NCBI RefSeq assembly: GCF_001704295.1
Contig: NZ_CP012334.1
Location: 2,368,084-2,432,083, forward strand
Direction of reading: 5' to 3'
Length of the DNA stretch: 64,000 nucleotides
Origin: Bordetella sp. H567
GTDB taxonomy: Bacteria; Pseudomonadota; Gammaproteobacteria; Burkholderiales; Burkholderiaceae_B
The first letter of the stretch is position 1; the number at the start of each line of letters is the position of its first letter. This document shows positions 48,014 to 57,167 of this stretch, piece by piece. Both the position numbers and the translations under genes were made by a program. The notes under the pieces are model-generated. The model ran no database searches. It saw only the letters and a program-made list of their open reading frames with translations, and was not told the origin of the DNA.

Positions 48014-48847
48014 TCAGTAGGCGCCGCGGTCCAGTCCCACTTCCTGCAGTACCGTCGTGGAGATCTCCTCGATGGACTTGGTGGTCGTGGACAGCCATTC
48101 GATACCTTCGCGGCGCATCAGGCGTTCGGCTTCCGCGACCTCGTAGCGGCACTGCTCGATCGACGCGTACTGACTGTTGGGCCGGCGCTCGTGGCGCACC
48201 TCCGCCAGCCGTTCGGGCTGGATCGACAGACCGAAGAGCTTGGCCCGGTGCGGGGCGAGGGTGCTGGGCAGGACCCCGCGTTCGAAATCGTCGGGGATCA
48301 GGGGGAAGTTGGCGGCCTTGATCGCGTACTGCATCGCCAGGTACAGGCTGGTGGGCGTTTTGCCGCAGCGTGAGACGCCGACCAGGATGACGTCGGCCTG
48401 GCCCAGGTTTGTAACGAATTGACCGTCATCGTGGGACAGGCTGAAATTGATGGCGTCGATGCGGTTCCGATATTTCTCGCTGTTGGCCGCCATGTGCGAG
48501 CGGCCGATGGAATGGCTGGACTTCAGGCCCAGTTCCTGTTCGATGTGGCTAACAAACGTTCCAAACAGATCCAGGAAGATACCGTTGGCCTGACGTACCC
48601 GCGCCATGATTTCCGGGTGCACGAGCGTACTGAACACGATGGGCTGCATGCCGGTTTCGGCCGCATTGCGGTCGATCCGCAGGGCAGCTTCCTCGGCCTT
48701 CTGCAGCGTGTCCACGAAGGGCAGGCGGATTTGCCGGAAATTCACGTTCTCGAACTGGGCCAATACGGAATGGCTGAAGGTCTCGGCCGTGATGCCGGTG
48801 CTGTCCGAGACGATGTATACAGTCCGTTCGAGCGGTGTGCTGGTCAT
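48014..48847 (-). CDS. ppsR: PEP synthase regulatory protein (PSRP)
   Basis: Bifunctional kinase and pyrophosphorylase that switches PEP synthase off (ADP-dependent Thr phosphorylation) and on. The 277 residues (277 in E. coli) begin RTVYIVSDSTGITAETFSHS and have the P-loop VGVSRCGKTPTSLYLAMQYA and LSIQPERLAEVRHERRPNSQ. It is divergent from ppsA, its target, with 159 bases between the starts. Confidence 0.97.
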   Translation of the reverse strand: MTSTPLERTVYIVSDSTGITAETFSHSVLAQFENVNFRQIRLPFVDTLQKAEEAALRIDRNAAETGMQPIVFSTLVHPEIMARVRQANGIFLDLFGTFVSHIEQELGLKSSHSIGRSHMAANSEKYRNRIDAINFSLSHDDGQFVTNLGQADVILVGVSRCGKTPTSLYLAMQYAIKAANFPLIPDDFERGVLPSTLAPHRAKLFGLSIQPERLAEVRHERRPNSQYASIEQCRYEVAEAERLMRREGIEWLSTTTKSIEEISTTVLQEVGLDRGAY

Positions 48848-48938
48848 ATGTAAAAAATTCCGACGAGGCTGGAGGGGAGGCGGATCCTACCGAGTACAAT
48901 CAGGCCCCGATAAGTCACCCCAATGCGGTCCCAAGGCC

Positions 48939-48975
48939 AGTTTGGCCAGCGCGCGTTTCGCGCCCTGACCAAACT
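48939..48975. promoter_or_regulatory. 17-bp inverted repeat upstream of ppsA
   Basis: Arms 48939-48955 and 48959-48975 are complementary at 15 of 17 positions around a TTT loop. The outer part is AGTTTGG / CCAAACT and the inner part GCGCG / CGCGC. It ends 31 bases before the ppsA ATG and is followed by a T-rich stretch. It could be an operator, or a hairpin in the ppsA leader acting as attenuator; the sequence alone does not decide. Confidence 0.65.
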
Positions 48976-49006
48976 CGCTTTCTTTCCATTGTAAAAGGTG
49001 ACTTCA

Positions 49007-51370
49007 ATGTCGTACGTCGTTTCGTTCGAGCAGCTCCGCATGGCGGATGTGGACTCGGTAGGAGGCAAGAACGCATCACTCGGAGAAATGATCAGCCAGC
49101 TGGCGGGCGCAGGTGTGCGTGTGCCCGGCGGCTTCGCGACCACGGCCGAGGCCTTCCGCGATTTCCTGAAGTCGTCGGGCCTGGACAAGCGCATCGCCGA
49201 TCGTCTCGTCTCCCTCAATCCCGAAGATGTGCGTGAACTGGCGACGGCCGGCGCGGAAATCCGCCAGTGGCTTATCGACGCCCCGTTTTCCGCCGAATTC
49301 GAACAGCAGATTCGTACCGCCTTCGCCGCGCTGGACGCCGACGGCAAGGGCTCGTTCGCGGTCCGTTCGTCGGCCACCGCCGAGGACCTGCCGGACGCTT
49401 CCTTTGCCGGCCAGCAGGAAACCTTCCTGAACGTGGTGGGCATCGAAGACGTGCTCGACAAGATCCGCCACGTCTTTGCCTCGCTGTACAACGATCGCGC
49501 CATCTCCTATCGCGTGCACAAGGGCTATGCGCACGCCGACGTGGCCTTGTCCGCGGGTGTGCAGCGCATGGTGCGCTCGGACAAGGGCAGCGCCGGCGTG
49601 ATGTTCACCATCGACACCGAATCCGGGTTCAAGGATGTGGTGTTCATCACCTCGTCCTACGGCCTGGGCGAGACCGTCGTGCAGGGCGCCGTCAACCCGG
49701 ACGAGTTCTATGTGTTCAAGCCCACGCTGGAAAAAGGCCTGTACCCCATCGTCGGCCGCCGCATCGGTTCCAAGCTGATCAAGATGGAATTCGATCCGGA
49801 GCGTCCGCAGGGTCGTGCCGTGCGCACGGTGGATGTGCCGGTGTCGGAGCGCAACCGCTACTCGCTGACCGATGAAGAGGTCACCGAACTCGCGCGCTAT
49901 GCGGTGATCATCGAAAAGCACTACGGCCGTCCCATGGATATCGAATGGGGTCGCGACGGCGTGGATGGCAAGCTGTACATCCTGCAGGCACGTCCGGAGA
50001 CCGTGAAGTCGCAGCAGAACGGCAACGAGGTGCAGCAGCGCTACCGCCTGAAGGCCACCGGCCGCGTGGTGGTGACCGGCCGCGCCATCGGCCAGAAGAT
50101 CGGAGCGGGGCCGGTGCGCATCGTCGCCGACGTGTCGGAGATGGACAAGGTGCAGCCGGGCGACGTGCTCGTGACCGACATGACCGATCCCAACTGGGAG
50201 CCGGTGATGAAGCGTGCCGCCGCCATCGTGACCAACCGCGGCGGCCGCACTTGCCATGCCGCCATCATCGCGCGCGAACTGGGCATTCCGGCGGTGGTGG
50301 GATGCGCCACGGCCACCGACGACCTGAAGGAAGGCCAGGCGGTAACCGTCTCGTGCGCGGAAGGCGATGAAGGCCGCATCTACGACGGCCTGATCGAGAC
50401 CGAGGTCGAGGAAGTGCGCCGCGGCGAAATGCCGGCGATCGACGTGAAGATCATGATGAACGTCGGCAACCCCCAGCTGGCCTTCGACTTCGCGCAGATT
50501 CCCAACGAGGGCGTGGGACTGGCGCGCCTGGAGTTCATCATCAACAACAACATCGGCATCCATCCCAAGGCGGTGCTGGACTATCCCAACGTCGATCCCG
50601 AGCTGAAGAAAGCCGTGGAATCGGCGGCGCGCGGCTATGCCAGCCCGCGTGCCTTCTTCGTCGAAAAACTGGCCGAAGGCATCGCCACCATCGCTTCGGC
50701 GTTCTGGCCCAAGCCCGTCATCGTGCGCCTGTCCGACTTCAAGTCCAACGAATACCGCAAGCTGGTCGGCGGTTCGCGCTACGAGCCGGAAGAGGAAAAC
50801 CCCATGCTGGGTTTCCGCGGCGCGTCGCGCTACATCGCCGAGGAATTCGGCGAGTGCTTCCGCATGGAATGCGAGGCCCTGAAGCGGGTGCGCGGCGACA
50901 TGGGGCTGACCAATGTCGAGATCATGGTTCCCTTCGTGCGCACCTTGAACCAGGCCGCGCGCGTGGTGGACTTGCTGGGCAAGAACGGCCTGAAGCGTGG
51001 CGAGAATGAGCTGAAGCTCATCATGATGTGCGAAGTCCCGTCCAACGCGATCCTGGCCGATCAGTTCCTGGATTACTTCGACGGCTTCTCCATCGGCTCG
51101 AACGACATGACCCAGCTGACGCTGGGCCTGGACCGCGATTCGGGCATGGAACTGCTGGCGGCCGACTTCGACGAACGCGACGAGGCCGTCAAGTTCATGC
51201 TGCGTCGTGCCATCCAGGCTTGCCTGGCGAAGGGCAAGTACGTCGGCATTTGCGGGCAGGGCCCCAGCGATCATCCGGATTTCGCTCAGTGGCTGAAGGA
51301 TGAAGGCATCCTGTCGATGTCCCTGAACCCGGATACGGTGGTCGATACCTGGCAGCGCCTGGCCGGCTGA
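49007..51370 (+). CDS. ppsA: phosphoenolpyruvate synthase
   Basis: Makes PEP from pyruvate and ATP for gluconeogenesis. The 787 residues (792 in E. coli) show the ATP-grasp start [20 protein letters not shown], the phosphohistidine loop [19 protein letters not shown] and the C-terminal TIM-barrel [20 protein letters not shown]. His417 is the catalytic residue and Thr415, two before it, is the expected PpsR target (Thr419/His421 in E. coli). The ATG at 49007 has AAAAGG upstream; an earlier GTG at 48998 lies on that site. Confidence 0.98.
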   Translation: MSYVVSFEQLRMADVDSVGGKNASLGEMISQLAGAGVRVPGGFATTAEAFRDFLKSSGLDKRIADRLVSLNPEDVRELATAGAEIRQWLIDAPFSAEFEQQIRTAFAALDADGKGSFAVRSSATAEDLPDASFAGQQETFLNVVGIEDVLDKIRHVFASLYNDRAISYRVHKGYAHADVALSAGVQRMVRSDKGSAGVMFTIDTESGFKDVVFITSSYGLGETVVQGAVNPDEFYVFKPTLEKGLYPIVGRRIGSKLIKMEFDPERPQGRAVRTVDVPVSERNRYSLTDEEVTELARYAVIIEKHYGRPMDIEWGRDGVDGKLYILQARPETVKSQQNGNEVQQRYRLKATGRVVVTGRAIGQKIGAGPVRIVADVSEMDKVQPGDVLVTDMTDPNWEPVMKRAAAIVTNRGGRTCHAAIIARELGIPAVVGCATATDDLKEGQAVTVSCAEGDEGRIYDGLIETEVEEVRRGEMPAIDVKIMMNVGNPQLAFDFAQIPNEGVGLARLEFIINNNIGIHPKAVLDYPNVDPELKKAVESAARGYASPRAFFVEKLAEGIATIASAFWPKPVIVRLSDFKSNEYRKLVGGSRYEPEEENPMLGFRGASRYIAEEFGECFRMECEALKRVRGDMGLTNVEIMVPFVRTLNQAARVVDLLGKNGLKRGENELKLIMMCEVPSNAILADQFLDYFDGFSIGSNDMTQLTLGLDRDSGMELLAADFDERDEAVKFMLRRAIQACLAKGKYVGICGQGPSDHPDFAQWLKDEGILSMSLNPDTVVDTWQRLAG

Positions 51371-51380
51371 TCGGTCCCTG

Positions 51381-51404
51381 CGGCGCGGCCTTGTGGCCGC
51401 GCCG
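51381..51404 (+). terminator. terminator of ppsA
   Basis: A perfect 10-bp stem CGGCGCGGCC / GGCCGCGCCG with loop TTGT starts ten bases after the ppsA stop. The following bases are only weakly T-rich, so it may be partly rho-dependent. Confidence 0.7.
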
Positions 51405-51824
51405 GCCATGCTTCTCCTGGATGGCAGGCCGCAGCGCGGCGGCCCGTCTATCAATAATGGAGTAATCATGGTCTTGCCTATCGGTACCGCTACCCCCACT
51501 ACTGTGGCGGTGGATCCTCAATCGAATTGGACAGCTTGGAACAGGTGGGCCCCCCCCATTGGACGCACCACACCCGTTCGCCCTTTCATGGTCCGTGGTG
51601 GAGAGCCATACGGTGCTGGGTTCGGCAGACGGGCAGCCTGGGCAAGAAGGCTCCATGGCGACGTTTGGCGTTAGGGATATCGATCGCTCCCCTTGTATCT
51701 GGCCCTGACGGACGCCTTTGTCGCCATATTCCGGCCATCGGCCTTGTCTACCAAGGGAAAGCAGCCGCCAGAGGACGTAGTCGGTATTCCCGTGTAATCG
51801 TCGCCGGTACATCCAGCGCGGGGA
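51405..51824. other. ppsA / ada-like intergenic gap with poly-C tract
   Basis: A stretch of 420 bases without a convincing gene. Its base composition and codon pattern are less GC-biased than the neighbours. It contains a short ORF (51469-51674) with a good ribosome site, and a tract of eight C (51550-51557) inside that ORF. I recognise no mobile-element ends and no similarity to a known protein; it may be a decayed remnant. Confidence 0.5.
51469..51674 (+). CDS. doubtful small ORF with a poly-C tract
   Basis: A 68-codon frame starting MVLPIGTATPTTVAV, preceded by GGAG at five bases (51459-51463). Codon use is not like the surrounding genes and I recognise no family. An eight-C tract sits at codons 28-30; with one C fewer the frame would run on to 51856 and end inside the antisense ada-like gene. 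It may be a chance ORF or a remnant. Low confidence. Confidence 0.2.
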
Positions 51825-52715
51825 TCAAGCTTTGTTGGCCTGGTCCTCCCGCTTGAGCAGTTCGGCCTTGCGCGCGATTCCCCATCGATATCCGGCCGGC
51901 AGGCCGTCGGTGCGGACGACGCGGTGGCAAGGAATGGCCAGGGCGATTGCGTTGGTGGCGCAGGCGCGCGCCACCGCGCGCACGGCGGTCGGGGCGCCGA
52001 TACGCCGCGCGATATCGGCGTAGGATGCCGTGCTGCCCATCGGGATATCGCGCAGGGCTTCCCAGACCCGTTGCTGGAAGGCCGTGCCGCGCACGTCCAG
52101 GGGTAAGGAAAGCCCCAGGCCGGGGTTCTCGACGAAGCCCACCACCTGGGCCACCCACTGTTCGAATTCTTCATCGCCGCCCTCCAGGGTGGCGAGTGCG
52201 AACCGGTCCTGCAGGTTCTTCACCAGCGCCTGGGGATCGTCGTCCAGGGCAATCTGGCATATGCCCTTGTCCGTGGCGGCCACCAGCAGCGCACCCAGCG
52301 AGCATTGCGCGACGGCGAAACGGATGCGCACACCCGCGCCGCGCCGCCGAAATTCCGTCGGCGTCATGCCCAGCATGGCGGGCATGCTTTCGTAGAATCG
52401 GCCGCTCGAATTGAAGCCCGCTTCGTAGATGGCGTCGGTCACCGACCGGCCGTGGTCCAACTCCTTACGGGCCCGCGATGCCCGCACGGCCTTGGCGTAA
52501 GCCTTGGGCGTGATTCCTGTGACGGCCTTGAAGACGCGATGGAAATGGAAACGGCTCATGCCGGCCTGTTCGGCCAGGGCGGCAAGGTCCATCGCCTCGC
52601 CCGATTCCATGGCGCGGCAGGCCTGCTCGACCAGGGCCGCGTGGGGATGCACGGGTGGAGCGGGATGGTTCATGGAACGCGCCGTGGGAGGAGGTGCCAT
52701 CATCGTACCTCGCAT
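51825..52715 (-). CDS. Ada-like protein: AraC regulator fused to O6-alkylguanine-DNA methyltransferase
   Basis: DNA-repair protein and probable regulator of 296 residues. An AraC-type helix-turn-helix domain (about 30-115, MSRFHFHRVFKAVTGITPKA) is fused to a methyltransferase domain with the acceptor-Cys motif AIPCHRVVRTDG and the recognition helix GSTASYADIARRIGAPTAVR. The N-terminal methylphosphotriester domain of full Ada is absent. The start at 52715 has AAAGGA eight bases upstream; ATGs at 52703, 52700 and 52673 are possible. A dispersed repeat lies upstream. Confidence 0.9.
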   Translation of the reverse strand: MRGTMMAPPPTARSMNHPAPPVHPHAALVEQACRAMESGEAMDLAALAEQAGMSRFHFHRVFKAVTGITPKAYAKAVRASRARKELDHGRSVTDAIYEAGFNSSGRFYESMPAMLGMTPTEFRRRGAGVRIRFAVAQCSLGALLVAATDKGICQIALDDDPQALVKNLQDRFALATLEGGDEEFEQWVAQVVGFVENPGLGLSLPLDVRGTAFQQRVWEALRDIPMGSTASYADIARRIGAPTAVRAVARACATNAIALAIPCHRVVRTDGLPAGYRWGIARKAELLKREDQANKA

Positions 52716-52853
52716 CGCTGTGTCCTTTATTCACCGTCACGGCCACAGGATGACGGATGCGGACGCCGCCCGCACTCCGGTTTTTGCGGTGTCCCGTCCC
52801 AGCTCACGGCGCCGCACCGCCCGCACCACAAAAATCCGCCATATCCCGATCCA

Positions 52854-52931
52854 GGACACCGCGGATCCGGCTCCGCCAGTCCGCGAGCGTCGCCCCCTTG
52901 AGGGGGGAAGCGCGCAGCGCTTCGGGGGGTG
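52854..52931 (+). repeat. dispersed two-hairpin intergenic repeat, copy 2
   Basis: Second copy of the element at 22387-22464, in the same orientation. Stems are CCCCC-TTGA-GGGGG (52893-52906) and GAAGCGC-GCA-GCGCTTC (52907-52923). It lies just after the amidotransferase stop and upstream of the ada-like gene, where on the minus strand it could also act as a transcript hairpin. The rest of the 223-base gap shows nothing else. Confidence 0.8.
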
Positions 52932-52938
52932 ACTACCT

Positions 52939-53652
52939 CTACCCGTGCAGTTCCAGGAAGCGGCGCAACAGGGTGGCTGCTTCCGGCGTGGGGCGGACAT
53001 CCCGCTTCAGCGCGGCGACGTCGAGGTTTTCGGCGGCGTACTTGGCCGTGTTGCGCTCCAGGTTGGCCAGCACGAATTCCGGGGGAAATTCCGGGTGGAA
53101 CTGGGTGGACACGATGGCGGGGCCCAGGCGCAGCATCTGGTGCGCATCCAAGGCGGAACTGGCCAGCACGATTGCGCCGGGCGGCGGCTGGATGACGGAC
53201 TGCATGTGCATCGTCTGCGCGGCAAAGGGGCGCGGCAGGTCCGCCAACAGGGGATCTTCGGCCAGGTGCTGGATCATGTGGGTGCCCACCTCGCGGCCGG
53301 CGGGGTTGTAGCCCACTTGGCCGCCCAGGGCATGCGCCAGCAGTTGATGGCCGTAGCAGATGCCGAACATGGGCAGGCCCTGGGCGGCCGCCTTGCGCAG
53401 CCACAGCGCGGTCTGCTCGCTCCAGGGCGCGCGGTCCGTCACCATGGCGGGAGAGCCGGTAATGAAGGCGGCGCGGTAGCGCGCGGGGTCCTCGGGTTGT
53501 TCGCCCAGGTAGACGGGGACGACGCGGACGTCGTCCGGCGCCAGGCCGGCGGCCCGGCGCACGAAACCGGCATAGCTGTCGTGGACGGTTTTGACGGCGT
53601 CTTCGGGATCGCCGGTATGGATGATGAGAACGGGCAGGTCGATAGCGGTCAT
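52939..53652 (-). CDS. class I glutamine amidotransferase (GMP synthase-like)
   Basis: Stand-alone glutamine amidotransferase domain of 237 residues. The nucleophile elbow is MFGICYGHQLLAHALGG and the His-Glu pair is in STQFHPEFPPEFV, so the Cys-His-Glu triad is intact. LIIHTGDPEDAVKTVHDSY at the N terminus is typical of the GuaA-like/YfeJ group. The acceptor of the ammonia is unknown, and no synthetase partner is adjacent. The ATG at 53652 is chosen because the conserved fold starts there. Confidence 0.88.
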   Translation of the reverse strand: MTAIDLPVLIIHTGDPEDAVKTVHDSYAGFVRRAAGLAPDDVRVVPVYLGEQPEDPARYRAAFITGSPAMVTDRAPWSEQTALWLRKAAAQGLPMFGICYGHQLLAHALGGQVGYNPAGREVGTHMIQHLAEDPLLADLPRPFAAQTMHMQSVIQPPPGAIVLASSALDAHQMLRLGPAIVSTQFHPEFPPEFVLANLERNTAKYAAENLDVAALKRDVRPTPEAATLLRRFLELHG

Positions 53653-53843
53653 GATGGTGTCGTCGCCACGAAAGGACGGGCGGTGGACGATGATAATGTA
53701 GTGCGGACGAGGACCCGTTGAAGCAGCGTTGAGGCGGCTTTTTTGCGGAGTACCCCGCGCCATGCGCCAATATGCTGTTCCATGCTCCCTAATCTCTGCA
53801 AAATCGTACAATCGGTCGCTAACTGCAAGAAAGGGCGCGTGCG

Positions 53844-54290
53844 ATGTGGATATGGTTCGGGCTGGCGGTGCTGGCGCTCATCGGGGAAGTCGCCACGGGC
53901 ACGTTTTATCTGCTGCTTGTCGCCACCGGCCTGGCGGCGGGCGGCGTTGCCGCGGTGGGCGGTCTGGCGCTGGAAGGCCAGTTGATCGTCTGCGGGGCGA
54001 TCGTGATCGCCGGCCTGCTAGTGCTGCGCGCCAGCGGCGTGTTGACCAGACGCGGGGTCGATGCCCATCGCAATGCCGACGTCAACATGGACATCGGCCA
54101 GGTCGTGACGGTGGCCGACTGGGGCGGCGCGCGCACGGCAAGAGTCGCGTATCGCGGCGCCCGCTGGGATGTCGTGCTGGCGCCCGGCTGCGACCCCGTC
54201 GCTGGCGAACAGGTTATCACGGAGGTGCGGGGCAGCCGGTTGATCGTCAAGCCGCGACGCCTCCATTCTTCTTCTTCCGTACAAGGCTGA
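53844..54290 (+). CDS. NfeD family membrane protein
   Basis: Short NfeD-type protein of 148 residues without the protease domain of long forms. Two or three membrane helices (about 3-28, 30-62) precede a C-terminal OB-fold with VNMDIGQVVTVADWGGARTA and GEQVITEVRGSRLIVKP. It is paired with the SPFH gene four bases downstream, an arrangement found across bacteria and thought to build membrane microdomains. The pair is likely co-transcribed. Confidence 0.93.
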   Translation: MWIWFGLAVLALIGEVATGTFYLLLVATGLAAGGVAAVGGLALEGQLIVCGAIVIAGLLVLRASGVLTRRGVDAHRNADVNMDIGQVVTVADWGGARTARVAYRGARWDVVLAPGCDPVAGEQVITEVRGSRLIVKPRRLHSSSSVQG

Positions 54291-54294
54291 GGCC

Positions 54295-55218
54295 ATGCTA
54301 GATTTTTCCACCATCGTCCTGATCATCGTCGTCCTTCTCGCCATCCTCATCGTCGTGAAGTCGATCGCGATCGTGCCCCAGCAGCATGCGTGGGTGGTGG
54401 AGCGCCTGGGCAAGTTCGACCGTGTCCTGTCGCCGGGCGCGGGTTTCGTCATCCCCTTCGTCGAACGCGTTGCCTACAAGCATTCGCTGAAGGAAATCCC
54501 GCTGGATGTGCCCAGCCAGGTGTGCATCACGCGAGACAATACGCAGCTGCAGGTGGATGGCGTGCTGTATTTCCAGGTCACCGACCCGATGCGCGCCTCG
54601 TATGGTTCGTCCAACTATATTTCCGCGATTACGCAGCTGTCGCAGACGACGCTGCGTTCGGTCATCGGCAAGATGGAACTCGATCGTACTTTCGAAGAAC
54701 GTGAGTTCATCAATACGACCATCGTCGCTTCGCTGGACGAGGCCGCGCTCAACTGGGGCGTGAAGGTGCTGCGCTACGAGATCAAGGACCTGACGCCGCC
54801 CAATGAAATCCTGCGCTCCATGCAGGCGCAGATCACGGCGGAGCGCGAAAAGCGCGCGCTGATCGCCGCGTCCGAGGGCCGCCGGCAGGAACAGATCAAT
54901 ATCGCCACCGGCGAGCGCGAAGCCGCAATTGCCCGTTCCGAAGGCGAAAAGCAGGCGCAGATCAACCAGGCCCAGGGCGAGGCCGCCGCGGTGCTGGCGA
55001 TTGCCGAAGCCACCGCGCGCGCGGTGACCCAGGTGGCCGAAGCCATACGCCAGCCCGGCGGCATGGAGGCGGTCAACCTGCGCGTGGCCGAACGCTATGT
55101 CGAGGCCTTCGGCAACGTGGCCCAGAAGGGCAACACGCTGATCCTGCCGGCCAACCTGGCCGACGTGGGCGGGCTGATCGCATCGGCGATGTCCATCGTC
55201 AAGTCGACCCAGAAATAG
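54295..55218 (+). CDS. SPFH/Band 7 membrane protein (QmcA-like)
   Basis: Stomatin-like protein of 307 residues anchored by an N-terminal helix (about 6-26). The SPFH domain is typical: IVPQQHAWVVERLGKFDRVL, PSQVCITRDNTQLQVDGVLY and LDEAALNWGVKVLRYEIKDL. A coiled coil (about 180-255) contains EGRRQEQINIATGEREAAIA. E. coli QmcA (YbbK) is the nearest named relative and is encoded with the NfeD protein YbbJ, as here. It probably scaffolds membrane proteases or stress sensors. Confidence 0.94.
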   Translation: MLDFSTIVLIIVVLLAILIVVKSIAIVPQQHAWVVERLGKFDRVLSPGAGFVIPFVERVAYKHSLKEIPLDVPSQVCITRDNTQLQVDGVLYFQVTDPMRASYGSSNYISAITQLSQTTLRSVIGKMELDRTFEEREFINTTIVASLDEAALNWGVKVLRYEIKDLTPPNEILRSMQAQITAEREKRALIAASEGRRQEQINIATGEREAAIARSEGEKQAQINQAQGEAAAVLAIAEATARAVTQVAEAIRQPGGMEAVNLRVAERYVEAFGNVAQKGNTLILPANLADVGGLIASAMSIVKSTQK

Positions 55219-55266
55219 GGCAGCGGCCGGCTTACCCACGCCGATTCCCGCGCGGCGCGCTTGTCC

Positions 55267-56415
55267 ATGTCCCCCTCCGTCGTTCTGCTCATACTTACGG
55301 CGCTGACCAACTGCCTGATGCTGGCGGTGCTGGGATCGTTGGCGCGCAGCGGTATCCGGGGCATACGCGAAGCGATACGCGGGGCCTTGCTGGTTTTTGT
55401 GTCGCTGGTCGGTTTTGCGGCGCAGGCGGCGCTGCCGCCCATCCTGGGCATCGTGCTGGCCAATTTCCTGATGGCGACCGGCGTCGCGTATTTCTACGCG
55501 GCGGTCCTGCTTTTCTTCGGTCGCAAGGTGCCGTATCGGTTGCTGGTGGCCGGGGTGGCCGCCACGACGCTGGGCATCGTCCTGTTCTGGTATGTCTGGC
55601 GCGATACCGATGCGCGCATCCTGATCGTATCGATCCTGCACAGCGTACTGATGGGGGCCACGGCCCTTGCCATCCAGCGCGAACGTCCGCGGCATCGTCC
55701 CGTCTATCCGTATGGATTCGCGCTGGCGGTGGCGTGGTTCGAGGCGATAGGCCATGCGGTGCGCGGCGTGGTCTACGGCATCCGTTGGGAAGTCATGCCC
55801 GAACTGTCCGTCGATACCCCGCTGCACATGGTGTTCCTGTCCATCGGCGTGCTGGTGGTGCCGAGCCTGACGCTGGGCATGGTGATGATGGTGCACGACC
55901 GCATGCTGGAAGAACGGGAAAGCGAGGCCAATACGGATTCCCTGACCGGCATGCTGGCGCGCAAGGCCTGGTGGCTGTTGGCGGACAAGACGCTGGTCCG
56001 CGCCCAGCGCGCCGACCAGCGTCTATCGCTGCTGATGCTGGACATCGACCATTTCAAGGACGTGAACGATACGCATGGACACGCCCTGGGCGACGCGGTG
56101 CTGAAGCAGTTCGGCAAGCTCGCCGTCACGGCGCTGCGGCAGGAAGATATCGTCGGCCGGTTGGGCGGCGAAGAATTCGCGGCGCTGTTTCCCGGCACAC
56201 GCATCGATGCGGCGGCGTTCGCGACGAATCGCCTGCTGGACGCGGTGCGCGGCGCCCCGTGCACCCATGGCGAAGGGGTGATTCCCTATACCTTCAGCGG
56301 CGGCCTGGTGGAGTGGGACGGCGAGGAAACCCTCGAGGCGCTGGTGCAGCGCGCCGATCGCGCGCTCTATGCGGCCAAACTGGACGGCCGCGATCGCGTG
56401 GTGGTGGTCCGGTAG
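55267..56415 (+). CDS. membrane-bound diguanylate cyclase with GGEEF motif
   Basis: Makes c-di-GMP from two GTP. The 382 residues have an N-terminal membrane part with about six helices (1-210) and a GGDEF domain (about 217-382). LDIDHFKDVNDTHGH (259-271 region) and GRLGGEEFAALF (active GGEEF at 300-304) are intact. The inhibitory I-site RxxD is present as RQED at 291-294, five residues before GGEEF, so product inhibition is expected. The ATG at 55267 is used instead of an in-frame TTG. It follows the SPFH gene by 48 bases. Confidence 0.93.
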   Translation: MSPSVVLLILTALTNCLMLAVLGSLARSGIRGIREAIRGALLVFVSLVGFAAQAALPPILGIVLANFLMATGVAYFYAAVLLFFGRKVPYRLLVAGVAATTLGIVLFWYVWRDTDARILIVSILHSVLMGATALAIQRERPRHRPVYPYGFALAVAWFEAIGHAVRGVVYGIRWEVMPELSVDTPLHMVFLSIGVLVVPSLTLGMVMMVHDRMLEERESEANTDSLTGMLARKAWWLLADKTLVRAQRADQRLSLLMLDIDHFKDVNDTHGHALGDAVLKQFGKLAVTALRQEDIVGRLGGEEFAALFPGTRIDAAAFATNRLLDAVRGAPCTHGEGVIPYTFSGGLVEWDGEETLEALVQRADRALYAAKLDGRDRVVVVR

Positions 56416-56516
56416 GCAAAGCCCGGCGCCGCGTGGTGGTGGGTCAGGCAGGCGGACGGCCGTGACCGTGGGTGGTGGTCCCGTCCATGCAGGCGCTCAT
56501 GCCCCTGCGACCCCTG

Positions 56517-56987
56517 TCAGGACTCCGTGCGGCGCGGACCGCGGGTGTCGTGCTTCATTATGCGTTCCTTTTCGCGCGCCCAGTCCTTGTCCCGTGCCGT
56601 ATCGCGCTTGTCGTGCAGCTTCTTGCCGCGGCCCAGCGCGAAATCGAGTTTGACGCGTCCCGCCTTGTAGTGCAGGTTCAGGGGCACCAGGGTGTAGCCG
56701 CGCTGTTCCACTTTGCCGATCAGCTTGCTGATTTCCTCGCCATGCAGCAGCAGCTTGCGGGTGCGTGCCGCGTCCGGGTGGATGTGCGTGGACGCCGTGG
56801 GCAGGGGGCTGACGTGCATGCCGATGATGAACAACTCGCCGTCGCGCACGATGACGTAGCTTTCGCTGAGCTGGACGCGTCCCTCGCGTATCGCCTTCAC
56901 TTCCCAACCCTGCAGGACCAGGCCGGCCTCGTAGCGGTCTTCGATGAAATATTCGTGGGATGCCTTGCGGTTTTCGATAATGCTCAT
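56517..56987 (-). CDS. smpB: SsrA-binding protein SmpB
   Basis: Delivers tmRNA to stalled ribosomes for trans-translation. The 156 residues (160 in E. coli) start [20 protein letters not shown] and contain [40 protein letters not shown] and a basic C-terminal tail, [15 protein letters not shown]. No tmRNA gene lies in this window. It is divergent from ratA-rnfH, a widespread arrangement. Confidence 0.98.
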   Translation of the reverse strand: MSIIENRKASHEYFIEDRYEAGLVLQGWEVKAIREGRVQLSESYVIVRDGELFIIGMHVSPLPTASTHIHPDAARTRKLLLHGEEISKLIGKVEQRGYTLVPLNLHYKAGRVKLDFALGRGKKLHDKRDTARDKDWAREKERIMKHDTRGPRRTES

Positions 56988-57167
56988 TTGGCTCCGGCGC
57001 GGAACGCCGCGGATGGGATCTTGCGGAACGCCGCGGGATAGGGCGTTGTTGCGTGGGGCCTGTGGGGGCCGCGCGGGTAGACGGCTTGCCGCCCCTTGCC
57101 GGCTGGTCGCGGCGCCGTCCGCGTATAGCCGGTAAAATCTTGCCATTCTAGCGATTTGCGACCGTCG

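Noticed and set aside
49076-51499. 807-codon open frame antisense to ppsA
   Set aside because: Shadow of ppsA; the composition is typical of reverse-strand translation and there is no start signal.
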